Assembly: GCA_964390805.1 (NCBI GenBank)
Contig: CAYMKL010000016.1
Span: forward strand, 14,462 to 78,461
Direction of reading: 5' to 3'
Length of the DNA stretch: 64,000 bases
From: CAYMKL01 sp964390805
Lineage (GTDB): Bacteria > Chloroflexota > Anaerolineae > VGOG01
The notes beneath the pieces are model-generated. The model saw only the letters and a program-made list of their open reading frames with translations. It made no database searches and was not told the origin of the DNA. Positions within the stretch are counted from its first letter, which is position 1; each line of letters opens with the position of its first letter. Shown piece after piece: positions 24,490 to 33,199 of the stretch. A program made the position numbers and the translations under genes.

Positions 24490-25950
24490 CTATGCCTGTC
24501 TCTTGTGTCGTTCGTCGGCCTCAGCGACGAGCTCCTTCAGCCTCTCTTCCACCTCTGCAGGAATAGGCAGTGGCTGGTGATGCTCGAGGATGTCCTTCAC
24601 CTTGGCTCGCACCCGCTCGGCCATGGTCTTCTTGCCGCTGGCCTCCCACCCCCGGCGCTGCTGCCGGTCCATCAGGGTCGGGAACCACAGCTCGGTCTTG
24701 AAGTGCTGGCGCGTGTGCTCTTCTGTCAGGTAGTGGCCGCCAGGCCCTACCCGCTCGATGACGTCCACTGCCAACGTCTCAGGGGTCACGGTGACACCGC
24801 TCAGGATGCGCTTGGCCATGCCGATGACCTCGTTGGACATGACCAGCATGTCGAAGGAGCCCAGCAGGCCCGATTCCAGGTAACCGACGTCGTGAATCAG
24901 GTTGGCGCCCGATAGTGCGGCGACGGTCACGGACATGGCCGCTTCGATGGCCGCCTGCTGGTCGAGGACTTTGGCGTCCGAACAGCCAGCGGTGGAAAAC
25001 ATGGGCAGTCCCAGCCACTTGGCGACCTCGGTCATGGCCGCGCTGAGCAGCACCATCTCTGGCGCGCCGTAGGACATGATGGACGTGCTCATGTCTATGA
25101 TGGTCTCTACGCCGCCAATGATGACTGCCGCGCCCTTGCGCTTGAGTTGGGCCAGCACCACTCCCCCCAGGCACTCGGCCAGGCACTGCACCATCGAGCC
25201 GGCCAGCGTCATCGGCGCTGTGGCTCCACACATCATGCCGGGCGTGTAGATGGCGGGGATGCCCTTCTCCGCCGCGTACAGGATCTTCTCCACTGCCTCG
25301 ACGGAATGGGTCAGAGGGGAGCTGGGCTCGATGTAGACGACGCAGAGGGGTGCTTTGGCGAACTCCTCTGGCCCGCCCAGCACTTCGCAGGCCATCCGAT
25401 ACTGGTCGGCCAACCCCTCTTTGTCTACGGTGGTAATGACCAGCGGCTTGGACGTGCCCTGCATCATGGCCAGGAATTGGTGGCGGTCGTAGGTGAGCAC
25501 AGGCACGCCAGAGGTCAGGCCCAGTGACATGTGGAAGTTGATGTGGGGCAGGGCATCGCTGATCCTGGCTGCGTTGTAGATGTCTTGATAGGTATAACTG
25601 CGCACCTCGTCGGTGTAGGGGTCTATAAGGGAAGGGCAGTCAGAGCCGGTGCCGAAGTAGATTTTGTTCTTCTCCAGGATGATGCGCTTGTTGCGGTCCC
25701 GCCCGGCGACAACGATCCGTTGCGGCGCGGTGTTCAGCGCATCCTTGACCAGCCAGGATGGGATGCGGACCAGGTCGTTGTCGCTGACCAGGCAGCCGGC
25801 ATTGTGCAGCAGGGCCAGCCCCTCCTCCCCGTAAACCCGTGCCCCCACTCGCTCCAGAACATCGAGAGCGGAGTGGAAAATCTCCTCGATTTGATCATCG
25901 GACAGCACGCGGAATTGCGCGGTAGCGTTCACTTGATAATTTGCTCTCAT
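24490..25950 (-). CDS. MttB-family corrinoid methyltransferase (non-pyrrolysine)
   Basis: 486 residues, COG5598 type. Landmarks: FRVLSDDQIEEIFHSALDVLERVGARVYGEEGLALLHNAGC, YFGTGSDCPSLIDPYTDEVRSYTYQDIYNAARISDALPHINFHMSLG, and a C-terminal MLVMSNEVIGMAKRILSGVTVTPETLAVDVIERVGPGGHYLTEEHT. No in-frame TAG exists, so this is not the pyrrolysine trimethylamine enzyme. Non-Pyl relatives move a methyl group from quaternary amines such as glycine betaine, proline betaine or carnitine to a corrinoid protein; such a protein is encoded two genes upstream. The start is ATG 25950, with AAGAGG before it, 10 bases after the previous stop. Confidence 0.9.
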   Translation of the reverse strand: MRANYQVNATAQFRVLSDDQIEEIFHSALDVLERVGARVYGEEGLALLHNAGCLVSDNDLVRIPSWLVKDALNTAPQRIVVAGRDRNKRIILEKNKIYFGTGSDCPSLIDPYTDEVRSYTYQDIYNAARISDALPHINFHMSLGLTSGVPVLTYDRHQFLAMMQGTSKPLVITTVDKEGLADQYRMACEVLGGPEEFAKAPLCVVYIEPSSPLTHSVEAVEKILYAAEKGIPAIYTPGMMCGATAPMTLAGSMVQCLAECLGGVVLAQLKRKGAAVIIGGVETIIDMSTSIMSYGAPEMVLLSAAMTEVAKWLGLPMFSTAGCSDAKVLDQQAAIEAAMSVTVAALSGANLIHDVGYLESGLLGSFDMLVMSNEVIGMAKRILSGVTVTPETLAVDVIERVGPGGHYLTEEHTRQHFKTELWFPTLMDRQQRRGWEASGKKTMAERVRAKVKDILEHHQPLPIPAEVEERLKELVAEADERHKRQA

Positions 25951-25960
25951 AATCATCCTC

Positions 25961-26851
25961 TTATGCATCATGGCTCACGGCCTCACGTATGGCCGCGATG
26001 TGGGCGGGCGAAGAGCCGCAGCAGGCGCCGACGATGCGGGCGCCTAGCTCCACGTAGCGGCTGGCCAGGTCGGCCATCCTCTCCGGCGTGGCGTCGTACA
26101 CCACCTGGCGCTTGATCATGCGCGGCACGCCGGCGTTGGGCTTGGCGATCAGGGCTATCGCTCCAGCATCGGGCACGGCCTCGCGCATCTGGGGCAGGAT
26201 GTCCAGCACCTCCTCGGGTGCGTGGCCGCAGTTGGCGCCGATGGCTGGCACGCCCAAATTGGCCATGGCCTGGGCCGCCTGCGTCGGGCTGACCCCCATG
26301 CTGGTGCGGCCGTGGGTGTCGAAGCTGAAGGTGCAGAAGACGGGTAGATCGCACCCCTGCCGCGCCCCCTCGACGGCGGCCTTCGCTTCGTTGAGGTCGC
26401 TCATGGTCTCGATGTAGATGCAATCCGCGCCCCCTGCCGCCAGCGCCTGGGCCTGCTCGGCGAAGATCTCAAGGGCGGCCTCGTAGGTCAGCGAGCCAAG
26501 CGGGACCATTAGCTCCCCCGTAGGGCCGATGTCGCCGCCGATGTAGAGATCATCGCCGGCCACCTGGCGGGCCAACTCTGCGGCGCGGCGATTGATCTCA
26601 GCCACCTGAATCTCAAGCCCCGCCGCCTTCAGGCGCGCCCGCGTGCCGCCGAAGGTGGTGGTGAGGATGATGCCAGAGCCCGCCTCCACGTAGGTGCGGT
26701 GCAATTTCATGATCACCTCAGGCCGCTCCAGCACCCACGTCTCGCCCGGCGTCCCCGCGGGCAACCCGGCCGCCTGTAGCATGGTGCCTGTAGCGCCATC
26801 GGCGATCAAGACCTCGCCAGAGGCTAGTCGTTGCAGAATGGGTATACGCAT
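25961..26851 (-). CDS. Homocysteine S-methyltransferase (MetH N-terminal type)
   Basis: 296 residues. DGATGTMLQAAGLPAGTPGETWVLERPEVI, ETMSDLNEAKAA, GANCGHAPE and the zinc cysteines GACCGSSPAH near the C-terminus. It would accept a methyl group, here probably from the neighbouring corrinoid protein or a methylated amine, and make methionine. ATG 26851 follows a heptamer-repeat spacer. A single-domain enzyme of this type next to a corrinoid protein gene can work as a split methionine synthase. Confidence 0.9.
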   Translation of the reverse strand: MRIPILQRLASGEVLIADGATGTMLQAAGLPAGTPGETWVLERPEVIMKLHRTYVEAGSGIILTTTFGGTRARLKAAGLEIQVAEINRRAAELARQVAGDDLYIGGDIGPTGELMVPLGSLTYEAALEIFAEQAQALAAGGADCIYIETMSDLNEAKAAVEGARQGCDLPVFCTFSFDTHGRTSMGVSPTQAAQAMANLGVPAIGANCGHAPEEVLDILPQMREAVPDAGAIALIAKPNAGVPRMIKRQVVYDATPERMADLASRYVELGARIVGACCGSSPAHIAAIREAVSHDA

Positions 26852-26871
26852 TGATTCGCTCCTTGGGTTCT

Positions 26872-26951
26872 CGTGAAACGTGAAACGTAAAGCGTAAATC
26901 CTCCCCACACTCTCCATCTCTTCACGTTTCACGTTTTACGTTTTACGTTTT
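26872..26951. repeat. Inverted pair of heptamer arrays
   Basis: Four CGTGAAA/CGTAAAN units (26872-26899) face four ACGTTTN units (26924-26951) across 24 bases, so the whole can fold into a long hairpin. It fills the spacer between the corrinoid protein and homocysteine methyltransferase genes. Confidence 0.85.
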
Positions 26952-26958
26952 GCGTGGC

Positions 26959-27609
26959 CTACGCCTGCACCAGCCCTTTGACCACCTCAACCGCCTCGGT
27001 GGCATTTTCCGCGTAGGCATCCGCTCCGATCTCGTCGGCCCACTCGGGGCTGGTGGGCACGCCGCCGATGATGACCTTGACCTGGTCGCGCAGGCCAGCT
27101 TCTTTGAGGGTCAGGATCACGGCTTCCTGGTTGAGCATGGTGGTGGTGAGCAGCGCGGAGAGGCCCACCACGTCGGCATTCACCTCGCGCACGGCGTCAA
27201 CGAATCGCTGGGGCGAGACGTCCACGCCCAGGTCGTGCACCTGGAAGCCGTTGGCGCTCAGCATGGTGGCCACCAGCGTCTTGCCGATTTCGTGGATGTC
27301 CCCCTGCACAGTGCCGATGACCACTTTGCCCAGCGTCTTGAGCTCTTGTTTGCGCTTCAAAAGCTCCGGCTCCAGGACAGAGATGCCCTCTGTCATGGCC
27401 CTGCTGCTCATCATCAGATCAGGGATGAACAGCTCCCCCTTGGCGAAGCCCTCGCCAACGATGTCCATGCCCGGCTTGAAGCCCTGCTGGATGGCTGCCA
27501 GCGGATCAATCCCTGCGCGCAGTACTTCGTTGGCCAACTGGCATGCCTTGTCTGGCACACCAGCGATGACTGCGTTGGTCATGTCCTCGAATAGCCTTTC
27601 GTTTGCCAT
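26959..27609 (-). CDS. Corrinoid (B12-binding) protein, MtgC/MtbC-like
   Basis: 216 residues, the usual size. Helical cap domain (residues 1-85: VLRAGIDPLAAIQQGFKPGMDIVGEGFAKGELFIPDLMMSSRAM) and a B12 Rossmann domain with the cobalt-ligand motif GDIHEIG, the SALLTTTM loop and IIGGVPTS. It carries methyl groups between a substrate-specific methyltransferase (the MttB homologue) and a methyl acceptor enzyme. First gene of its operon, with a consensus promoter and GAGGAGG ribosome site before ATG 27609. Confidence 0.93.
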   Translation of the reverse strand: MANERLFEDMTNAVIAGVPDKACQLANEVLRAGIDPLAAIQQGFKPGMDIVGEGFAKGELFIPDLMMSSRAMTEGISVLEPELLKRKQELKTLGKVVIGTVQGDIHEIGKTLVATMLSANGFQVHDLGVDVSPQRFVDAVREVNADVVGLSALLTTTMLNQEAVILTLKEAGLRDQVKVIIGGVPTSPEWADEIGADAYAENATEAVEVVKGLVQA

Positions 27610-27652
27610 TTGGTATCCTCCTCGTTTTGCGATGCGATAATGAACTGTGCAA

Positions 27653-27681
27653 ATTGTATAGGCATCTTGCGATTGTGTCAA
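27653..27681 (-). promoter_or_regulatory. Sigma-70 promoter of the corrinoid/MttB operon
   Basis: On the minus strand TTGACA (27681-27676), 17 bases, TACAAT (27658-27653), 44 bases before the ATG. The -35 box overlaps the last codons of the DUF1537 gene. Confidence 0.85.
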
Positions 27682-29219
27682 ATCCCACCGCTCCCGCTAG
27701 AAAGAAGTACCTGGATCACCTGGACCAGCGCATCAGGCCCGCCCACGTTGCCTGGGAAGACCACGTAGGGCAAGCCGGGATACTTGCTCTCCGGCCCCAG
27801 CCGCCACACGGGTACGCCGGGCACAATCTGACCCAACACCTGGGCCTTGCGTATTCCCAGCGCGTCCGTGGCCAAGTCGCTGGAAGTGATCCCCCCTTTG
27901 CCAATGAGGTAGGCTGGTCGGATAGATAGCCGTCGCAGCACTTCGACCAACGCCTCTGATACCTGCTGCGCCACATTCAACTGCGACATGTCATCTGGGA
28001 CAATCAACTCCCGGCTGGTATAGAGCATCACATCCTGCCCCTGCCGCAACCCCCTCTCGACCTGGTTCAGCACCTGCTCGATCTCCACGGCGCGGCGTGG
28101 CGCATCCAGCACGTGAGCGACGCGCAACTCCAAACCCATCGCCCCCTTGAGCTTCAGCGCTTCATCCAACTGCTCTGTAGTGCGCTGCACGTAGGAGCCG
28201 ATGACGGTCAGCCCCCCTGTCTCACTGTCCCGCCCTGTCGGGTAGAGTTCTGCGTGGGTCAACAGCCCCCGGTCGGGCACACCGCCACGGACCTTGACGA
28301 AAGAGGCTGCTGTGCGAAAGAGGAAGCGCTTGCCCTGGCTCTCCGCCTGCATCAGCCCCCAGACAAAGACCTCCAGGTCCCGGTAAGTAGCGGCATTGAC
28401 GACCACTACGCCTCTGTCCTTTACCTCGGCCAGCAGGCTCGTGATCGCTTCGGGGCCGCCTTCTCGGATCTCCCGTAAACCAATACTCAATACTGAATCG
28501 GCCAGTACTAGCCCCCTGGTCTTCTCCTCCACCCACTCCCGCAGGTTGGAGTGGCAATAGCCGAAGGTGGGATCTCGGGCGAATTCGGTCTGGGCGGCTG
28601 GCGTCAGCCATTCCCCTTCCTGCACCCAGTGAACGTCGGCGATGGTGAAGCGACCGCCCTCGAGGAAAAAGGGGATGATGACCAGCCCATCGTAGCACAT
28701 CCCCAATTCCGCTTCCAGCGTCTGGCGCAGAGCCAGCACCTCGCCGGGATAGTGACCCCGCAAAGTCGAATCGCTGCGGCTCACCACAACGGGCTCCATG
28801 CCACGAGCACGGGCCACCGCCGCCAGGTTGTGGGCGATCTCCTGGTTCATGGCGCTGGCTTCCTCCAACGGATAGCGGCGCGAGTTCGTCAGCACGTAGA
28901 AGGTCGTCCCTTCGACAAGCCGTCGTGGTGAGCCTGTCGAACCATCAGGACACCGGTCTGCCTCATCCCAGGCTGCGGCCAGGGCCTCACGAGTCCATTC
29001 CGTCAGCACGGGCAGACTGTGCACTGTCTGAGCGCCGGTGGGGTCGTCGTCCAGCACGACGACCTTCCGCCCTGAAGCCAAGGTGGCTTCCCGGATACGC
29101 GCTCGCAGATCGGCTCCCGGCCACTCGTGCGGCAAGGTCGCCAGCAGTTCGTCTTTGCGGATCGGCTGTGGTTTCAGCAGCGGGGCGGGGACGCCCCTTG
29201 GTAGCAATTGAGGGGTCAT
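27678..29219 (-). CDS. DUF1537 four-carbon acid sugar kinase family protein
   Basis: 513 residues. VVLDDDPTGAQTVHSLPVLTEW, YVLTNSRRYPLEEA, VVSRSDSTLRGHYPGEVLAL and the C-terminal nucleotide-binding PAYLIGKGGITSSDLATDALG fit the D-threonate/erythronate kinase family, which phosphorylates four-carbon sugar acids. The ATG at 29219 overlaps the SDR stop by one base (TGATG). Two repeats are embedded: one at the extreme N-terminus (MTPQLLPRGVPAP) and one near residues 98-108 (DGSTGSPRRLVEG). Confidence 0.9.
   Translation of the reverse strand: MTPQLLPRGVPAPLLKPQPIRKDELLATLPHEWPGADLRARIREATLASGRKVVVLDDDPTGAQTVHSLPVLTEWTREALAAAWDEADRCPDGSTGSPRRLVEGTTFYVLTNSRRYPLEEASAMNQEIAHNLAAVARARGMEPVVVSRSDSTLRGHYPGEVLALRQTLEAELGMCYDGLVIIPFFLEGGRFTIADVHWVQEGEWLTPAAQTEFARDPTFGYCHSNLREWVEEKTRGLVLADSVLSIGLREIREGGPEAITSLLAEVKDRGVVVVNAATYRDLEVFVWGLMQAESQGKRFLFRTAASFVKVRGGVPDRGLLTHAELYPTGRDSETGGLTVIGSYVQRTTEQLDEALKLKGAMGLELRVAHVLDAPRRAVEIEQVLNQVERGLRQGQDVMLYTSRELIVPDDMSQLNVAQQVSEALVEVLRRLSIRPAYLIGKGGITSSDLATDALGIRKAQVLGQIVPGVPVWRLGPESKYPGLPYVVFPGNVGGPDALVQVIQVLLSSGSGGI
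28910..28948. repeat. Divergent palindromic repeat inside the DUF1537 gene
   Basis: CCCTTCGACAAGCC and GAGCCTGTCGAACC form an imperfect palindrome followed by ATCAGGACAC, and encode the insert GSTGSPRRLVEG. Related to the CCCTTCGAC family. Confidence 0.6.
29182..29207. repeat. GGGGCGGGGACGCCCC repeat, copy 1
   Basis: GGGGCGGGGACGCCCC plus TTGGTAGCAA lies at the start of the DUF1537 gene. Close copies: about 32869-32895 (E2 gene) and 42854-42878 (inverted, beta-mannosidase gene). Confidence 0.75.
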
Positions 29220-29995
29220 CAGATGTGGGCTGTCTGTCCTCCATCGGTGGGGAAGGCGACGCCGGTGATGTACGCGCTGTCGTCGGACGCCAGGAAGAGC
29301 ACCGCACGGGCGATCTCTTCTGGGTCCGCCAGCCGCTTGATGGGCAGGCTCTCGACAAACGCCTTCAGTTCTTGCGGCGTGCGACCGCTGCGGATCATGG
29401 GGGTGTCGGTTGGGCCGGGGCAAATGCAATTGACGCGGATGTGGTCGTGCAGGTAGTCGCAGGCGGCGGACTTCGTCAGTCCGGTGATGGCGAATTTGCT
29501 GGTGGCGTAGGCGGCGATGTTGGGCGCTGAGTCATGCCAGCCGACGGACGAAGAGGACAGGATGATCGAGCCTCCGCCGCTACGTACACATGATGAAGCG
29601 GCTGCGGTCTGCATGTGCGGGATGACGGCTTTGCAGAGCAGGAAGGCGCTCTTCACGTTGACGGCCATCATCCGGTCCCACAGGGCTTCGTCTGTGTCGG
29701 CTACCTTCGCCCGCGCGTAGATGCCGACACTGGTGAAGAGGACGTGTATGCCGCCGTAGGTTTCCAGGGCGGTGTTCACCAAGCGTTGGACGTCCTCCCA
29801 ACATGACAAATCGGCCTGTACGAAGGCAGCCTCACCTCCGTCAGCCCGAATGATGTCCACGGTTTGCTGGACGGCTTCCCCGTTGAGGTCGCCGACCACC
29901 ACCCTGGCGCCCTCCTGGGCGAAGAGCAGGGCGGTTGCGCGACCAATGCCCATCCCTCCGCCAGCGACGATGGCCACTTTGCCTTTCAGTTTCAT
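29219..29995 (-). CDS. Short-chain dehydrogenase/reductase
   Basis: 258 residues, classical SDR. Cofactor motif AGGGMGIGRA (a variant of TGxxxGxG), D37 of VVGDLN suggesting NAD(H) preference, catalytic Ser in SSSSVGW and Tyr-x3-Lys in YATSK. It oxidises a secondary alcohol, probably a sugar or sugar acid given the DUF1537 kinase coupled to it. Confidence 0.9.
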   Translation of the reverse strand: MKLKGKVAIVAGGGMGIGRATALLFAQEGARVVVGDLNGEAVQQTVDIIRADGGEAAFVQADLSCWEDVQRLVNTALETYGGIHVLFTSVGIYARAKVADTDEALWDRMMAVNVKSAFLLCKAVIPHMQTAAASSCVRSGGGSIILSSSSVGWHDSAPNIAAYATSKFAITGLTKSAACDYLHDHIRVNCICPGPTDTPMIRSGRTPQELKAFVESLPIKRLADPEEIARAVLFLASDDSAYITGVAFPTDGGQTAHI

Positions 29996-30004
29996 TTTCG
30001 TTGC

Positions 30005-30787
30005 TCACTCCTCGCGACTCTGGTATTCGAAGACCTCCCCCGGCCGCAAGGCCAGAGGTTTCACCAGCGGCCCCTCATCGGAGTGCCGGCTCTCCAGGAT
30101 GTTGAAGAACTTTCTGACGTCCTCCCGGCCTTCAGGATCGAGATAATGGCAAATGATGGCGTATTCGAGACCCATCCAGATGGCAGCCAGAGCACCTTCG
30201 TCACCGTTCATCTCGTTGCCGTAATGGTCTTGCAGCCCCAACAGCTCCAGGTATTCGCGCTCCACCTCGCAGGCGCAGAGCAGACCGATGTTGGGCCTGT
30301 AGAGCTCGCCGATGAGCTTCAGGTCGCTGAAGATGGCGCTGTCGCCGGAGTGATAGATGCGTACGCCAGGGTCAGCGTATAGGATGAACCCAAGAGGCTG
30401 GCCGCATAGATACTGACCATCCGGCGCCTGGCGGAACGAGGTGTGGCGACATTCGACGGCCCGTACGCGGATGCCTCGCGGATTGACCTGCCCACCCCAG
30501 GGGACTGTGCGCATCAACTGGGGGTCAGCGCCCTGCTGCTCCAGAAACACCTTCACCTCAGGGCCGCAGACCACCGGGCAGTTGAAGCGCTGTGAAATGG
30601 CGGCTGCCTCCCCAAGATGGTCGTAGGCCAAATGGGTAACCAACACCAGGTCAACGCGCTCCAGATCGTTGGCTTTGACCGGGCTGACCGGGTTCTCATC
30701 CAGAAAGGGATCAATGAGAATCACCTGCCCCTTGGAGTTGGTGATTTCAAAGGCGGCGATTCCCAGGAAGCGAATGGTTGTTGTCAT
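30005..30787 (-). CDS. Metallo-beta-lactamase-fold hydrolase (UlaG-like)
   Basis: 260 residues. Metal motif THLAYDHLGE (H-x-x-x-D-H), further ligands in YHSGDSAIFSD and the late CHYLDP. UlaG-type enzymes open lactones such as L-ascorbate-6-phosphate; other members cleave phosphoesters. Beside a four-carbon acid kinase and an SDR, a lactonase role is reasonable but inferred. The start codon overlaps the M24 stop (ATGA). Confidence 0.85.
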   Translation of the reverse strand: MTTTIRFLGIAAFEITNSKGQVILIDPFLDENPVSPVKANDLERVDLVLVTHLAYDHLGEAAAISQRFNCPVVCGPEVKVFLEQQGADPQLMRTVPWGGQVNPRGIRVRAVECRHTSFRQAPDGQYLCGQPLGFILYADPGVRIYHSGDSAIFSDLKLIGELYRPNIGLLCACEVEREYLELLGLQDHYGNEMNGDEGALAAIWMGLEYAIICHYLDPEGREDVRKFFNILESRHSDEGPLVKPLALRPGEVFEYQSREE

Positions 30788-31929
30788 TGGGATGTTCCTC
30801 CATCTTCTCTAAAAGCCGAAATGCTGTGGATCGGCTCTGGCCCATCGGCCCCGATCAGCACGGTGCCGCCGATGAACGCACCGCCGACCTCCGGGACGCG
30901 CACGGCCGGGTGAATGACCAGCACCATGCCCGGCTCGATGGGTGTTTCGTCTTCCGCTTCGATGTTGGGTGGCTCCGGCAGGTCCAGGCCAATGCCGTGG
31001 CCGAAATCCTGTTCGATGTAGTCGCCATAGCCGGCTCGTTCCAGCACCAGCCGGGCGGCAGCCGCCACGTCGGCACAGGTGTTGCCCGGACGAGCGGCAG
31101 CGACGCCGGCCTCGTAGGCGCTGAAGGTGGCCTGATAGATGGCCTGCTGATCTGGCGTTGGCCCATCAACGTAGAACACGCGAGCGACCTGTGTCCAGTA
31201 GCCGCTTTTCTGAGCAGCGAGCTCGAAGATCACGTTGTCGCCAGCCTCGATGGGCTTATCCTCAGGCGGGCCGATGAGCTCGGAGACGCCTTTGGAGGCG
31301 ATGACGGCCAGGTGCTCTTCGGCGCCCAGTTTCCGGACGGCCGCCTCGGCTGCAGCGATCACCTCGAACTCGCTGCAACCGGGTGCCAGGGCCCGCCGGG
31401 CAGCCTCCGCTCCAGCATCAACCAACCTGGCCGATGCGCGAAGTAGTTCGAACTCCGCCGGGCTCTTCAGTTGCCGCGCCTTGCGGAAGAGGTGTCCCGC
31501 CCCAACCAGCGTGGCCCTGGGGAGCTCCCTTTCCAGTCGCATGTAGAGGCTGTGAGGCATCTCGTCCATAATATGGTCGCCGGTCACCAGGCCGAGGCGG
31601 CCGCTGGATAGCCTTCGCTGGCGGAGCGCAGCGGCGCTGTCAATGGCCAGGTTCAGCAGGTTGCCACTGGCAGTGACATCTTCGATCCAGCTCTCGCGGC
31701 GTGCTCTCTCCAGGTCAAAGGGAAAGCGGATGAGCAGCGCCGGTGATCCCTCACAAGGCAGGGCCACCATAGCCACGTTGGCGACGTAGTTGGGGTGATA
31801 GCCGGAGATATAGCGCACCTGGCCGCGCTTCCAACTGTAAATCAGAAGCGCGTCGAGCTTCTCGGCGGCCATGTCCGCCCGCAACTGCGCTGCACGCTGG
31901 CGATGTTCTTCTGGAAGAATGATGCTCAT
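30784..31929 (-). CDS. M24 peptidase-family (creatinase/prolidase-like) protein with degraded metal site
   Basis: 381 residues with the creatinase N-domain (RRHQRAAQLRADMAAEKLDALLIYSW region) and the pita-bread C-domain. The five metal ligands of M24 are largely replaced: D-x-G is E-L-A in FELAAQ, the second Asp is Gln in GYWTQVAR, and the two Glu positions read H in VLVIHPAV and T in GGTVLIG. Only the His of FGHGIG remains. It may therefore be a metal-free hydrolase such as creatinase, which acts on a methylated guanidino compound, or an inactive relative. Confidence 0.85.
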   Translation of the reverse strand: MSIILPEEHRQRAAQLRADMAAEKLDALLIYSWKRGQVRYISGYHPNYVANVAMVALPCEGSPALLIRFPFDLERARRESWIEDVTASGNLLNLAIDSAAALRQRRLSSGRLGLVTGDHIMDEMPHSLYMRLERELPRATLVGAGHLFRKARQLKSPAEFELLRASARLVDAGAEAARRALAPGCSEFEVIAAAEAAVRKLGAEEHLAVIASKGVSELIGPPEDKPIEAGDNVIFELAAQKSGYWTQVARVFYVDGPTPDQQAIYQATFSAYEAGVAAARPGNTCADVAAAARLVLERAGYGDYIEQDFGHGIGLDLPEPPNIEAEDETPIEPGMVLVIHPAVRVPEVGGAFIGGTVLIGADGPEPIHSISAFREDGGTSQ

Positions 31930-31959
31930 AGTCTCTGATCCTGAATTCGTATCCCGGCG

Positions 31960-33195
31960 CTACAGAAGGAGGTAGGGGTTCTCCAGCAGGGTTCTGACCC
32001 CGACCAGGAAGGGGGCAGCGGTAGCTCCGTCTAGCACGCGGTGATCCACCGAAAGGATCATGCGCACCATTGGCCGCAGGGCGATCTGGCCAGCTACCCC
32101 AACGGGCCGCTCGACGATGCGTCCTACGGCCAGGATACCGGCCTGTGGTGGGTTGATGATGGCGCGAAAGGCATCCATCCCGTACATGCCCAGATTGGAC
32201 ACGGTGAAGGTGCCGCCGCTGAGTTCGTCTGGTGTGAATCTCAGCCCCTCGGCTTTCTCTCGCAGCAGTGTCAGGACCTCCTGGATCTGGCGCAAGCTCA
32301 TCTCGTCCGCACGGCGAATGACTGGTGTCAGCAGCCCCTCCTCAACGGCCATGGCCACCGCCACGTTGACCTCCCGGTAGACCCGAAGCTGCCCGTCTAT
32401 GAAAGCGGCGTTGACCTGGGGATGTTTCCGCAGGGCGCGGGCCACGATTTTGACCAGCAGTGTGGTGTAGGAAACCTCGGCTCCGGTTCCCTCAATGTAC
32501 TGAGCCCGCCAGCGGCCGGCTTCGGTCATATCCACCTCGACCTCCAGGTCGAAGTGGGGGGCTGTGCGGACGCTGGCCGACATGCGCTCGCCTGTGGTCT
32601 GGCGCAAGCGGGAGAGGGCGACGACGTCGTAAGGCACCTCCCCTGGCGGCGCAGCCGGGGCTGGGACTTCGACGAGTTGGTCCAGATGGGCCTGCACGTC
32701 AGCCTGGGTGATCCGACCGTGGGGACCGCGCCCCTCAATCTGTCTCAGATCAACGCCGTGCTCCCGCGCCAGGCGCTTGGCCAGGGGTGAGGCCACGATC
32801 CTTCCGCCAGCCTGTGGTGAGGGGATTCCGGATGCCTCAGTGAGCGAAACAGCCCCAGCCCTGGAGGGCGGGGCGGGGACGCCCCTGGATAGCAATCTGG
32901 GTGGGGTGGGCGTTGTGGCGGGTTTGGGCAAGGGCCCTGCCAGAGACACATCCTCGCCTGGTGCGGCAATCCAGCCCATCACCGCACCCACCGGCACTTC
33001 ATTGCCAGGCTCGAAGCGCAGGCCGCGCAGCACCCCCGCCGCCTCGGCCTCAACCTCAACCGTGGCCTTGTCTGTCTCAACGGCGAAGAGGGGCTCTCCC
33101 TTTTGAACCTCATCGCCCTCCCTCTTGTACCACTCGACCAGGAGCCCAGCCTGCATGTCGTGGGTCAGCTTGGGCATGAAAACTTCCAGGGCCAT
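31960..33195 (-). CDS. Dihydrolipoamide acyltransferase (E2) of a 2-oxoacid/acetoin dehydrogenase
   Basis: 411 residues. Lipoyl domain with K43 in VETDKATVE; a Pro-rich linker; E3-binding domain (VASPLAKRLAREHGVDLRQIEGRGPHGRITQADV); catalytic domain with SVDHRVLDGA near the C-terminus. It moves the acyl group to CoA. The ATG at 33195 follows the E1-beta stop by four bases. The linker contains a GGGGACGCCCC repeat (peptide LLSRGVPAP). No E3 gene is in the window. Confidence 0.93.
   Translation of the reverse strand: MALEVFMPKLTHDMQAGLLVEWYKREGDEVQKGEPLFAVETDKATVEVEAEAAGVLRGLRFEPGNEVPVGAVMGWIAAPGEDVSLAGPLPKPATTPTPPRLLSRGVPAPPSRAGAVSLTEASGIPSPQAGGRIVASPLAKRLAREHGVDLRQIEGRGPHGRITQADVQAHLDQLVEVPAPAAPPGEVPYDVVALSRLRQTTGERMSASVRTAPHFDLEVEVDMTEAGRWRAQYIEGTGAEVSYTTLLVKIVARALRKHPQVNAAFIDGQLRVYREVNVAVAMAVEEGLLTPVIRRADEMSLRQIQEVLTLLREKAEGLRFTPDELSGGTFTVSNLGMYGMDAFRAIINPPQAGILAVGRIVERPVGVAGQIALRPMVRMILSVDHRVLDGATAAPFLVGVRTLLENPYLLL
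32866..32895. repeat. GGGGCGGGGACGCCCC repeat, copy 2
   Basis: Lies in the linker region of the E2 gene and differs by one or two bases from copy 1. Confidence 0.7.
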
Positions 33196-33199
33196 GGAT

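Noticed and set aside
24490..25950. Pyrrolysine-containing trimethylamine methyltransferase
   Set aside because: The gene is open throughout with no in-frame TAG, so it belongs to the non-pyrrolysine branch of the family.
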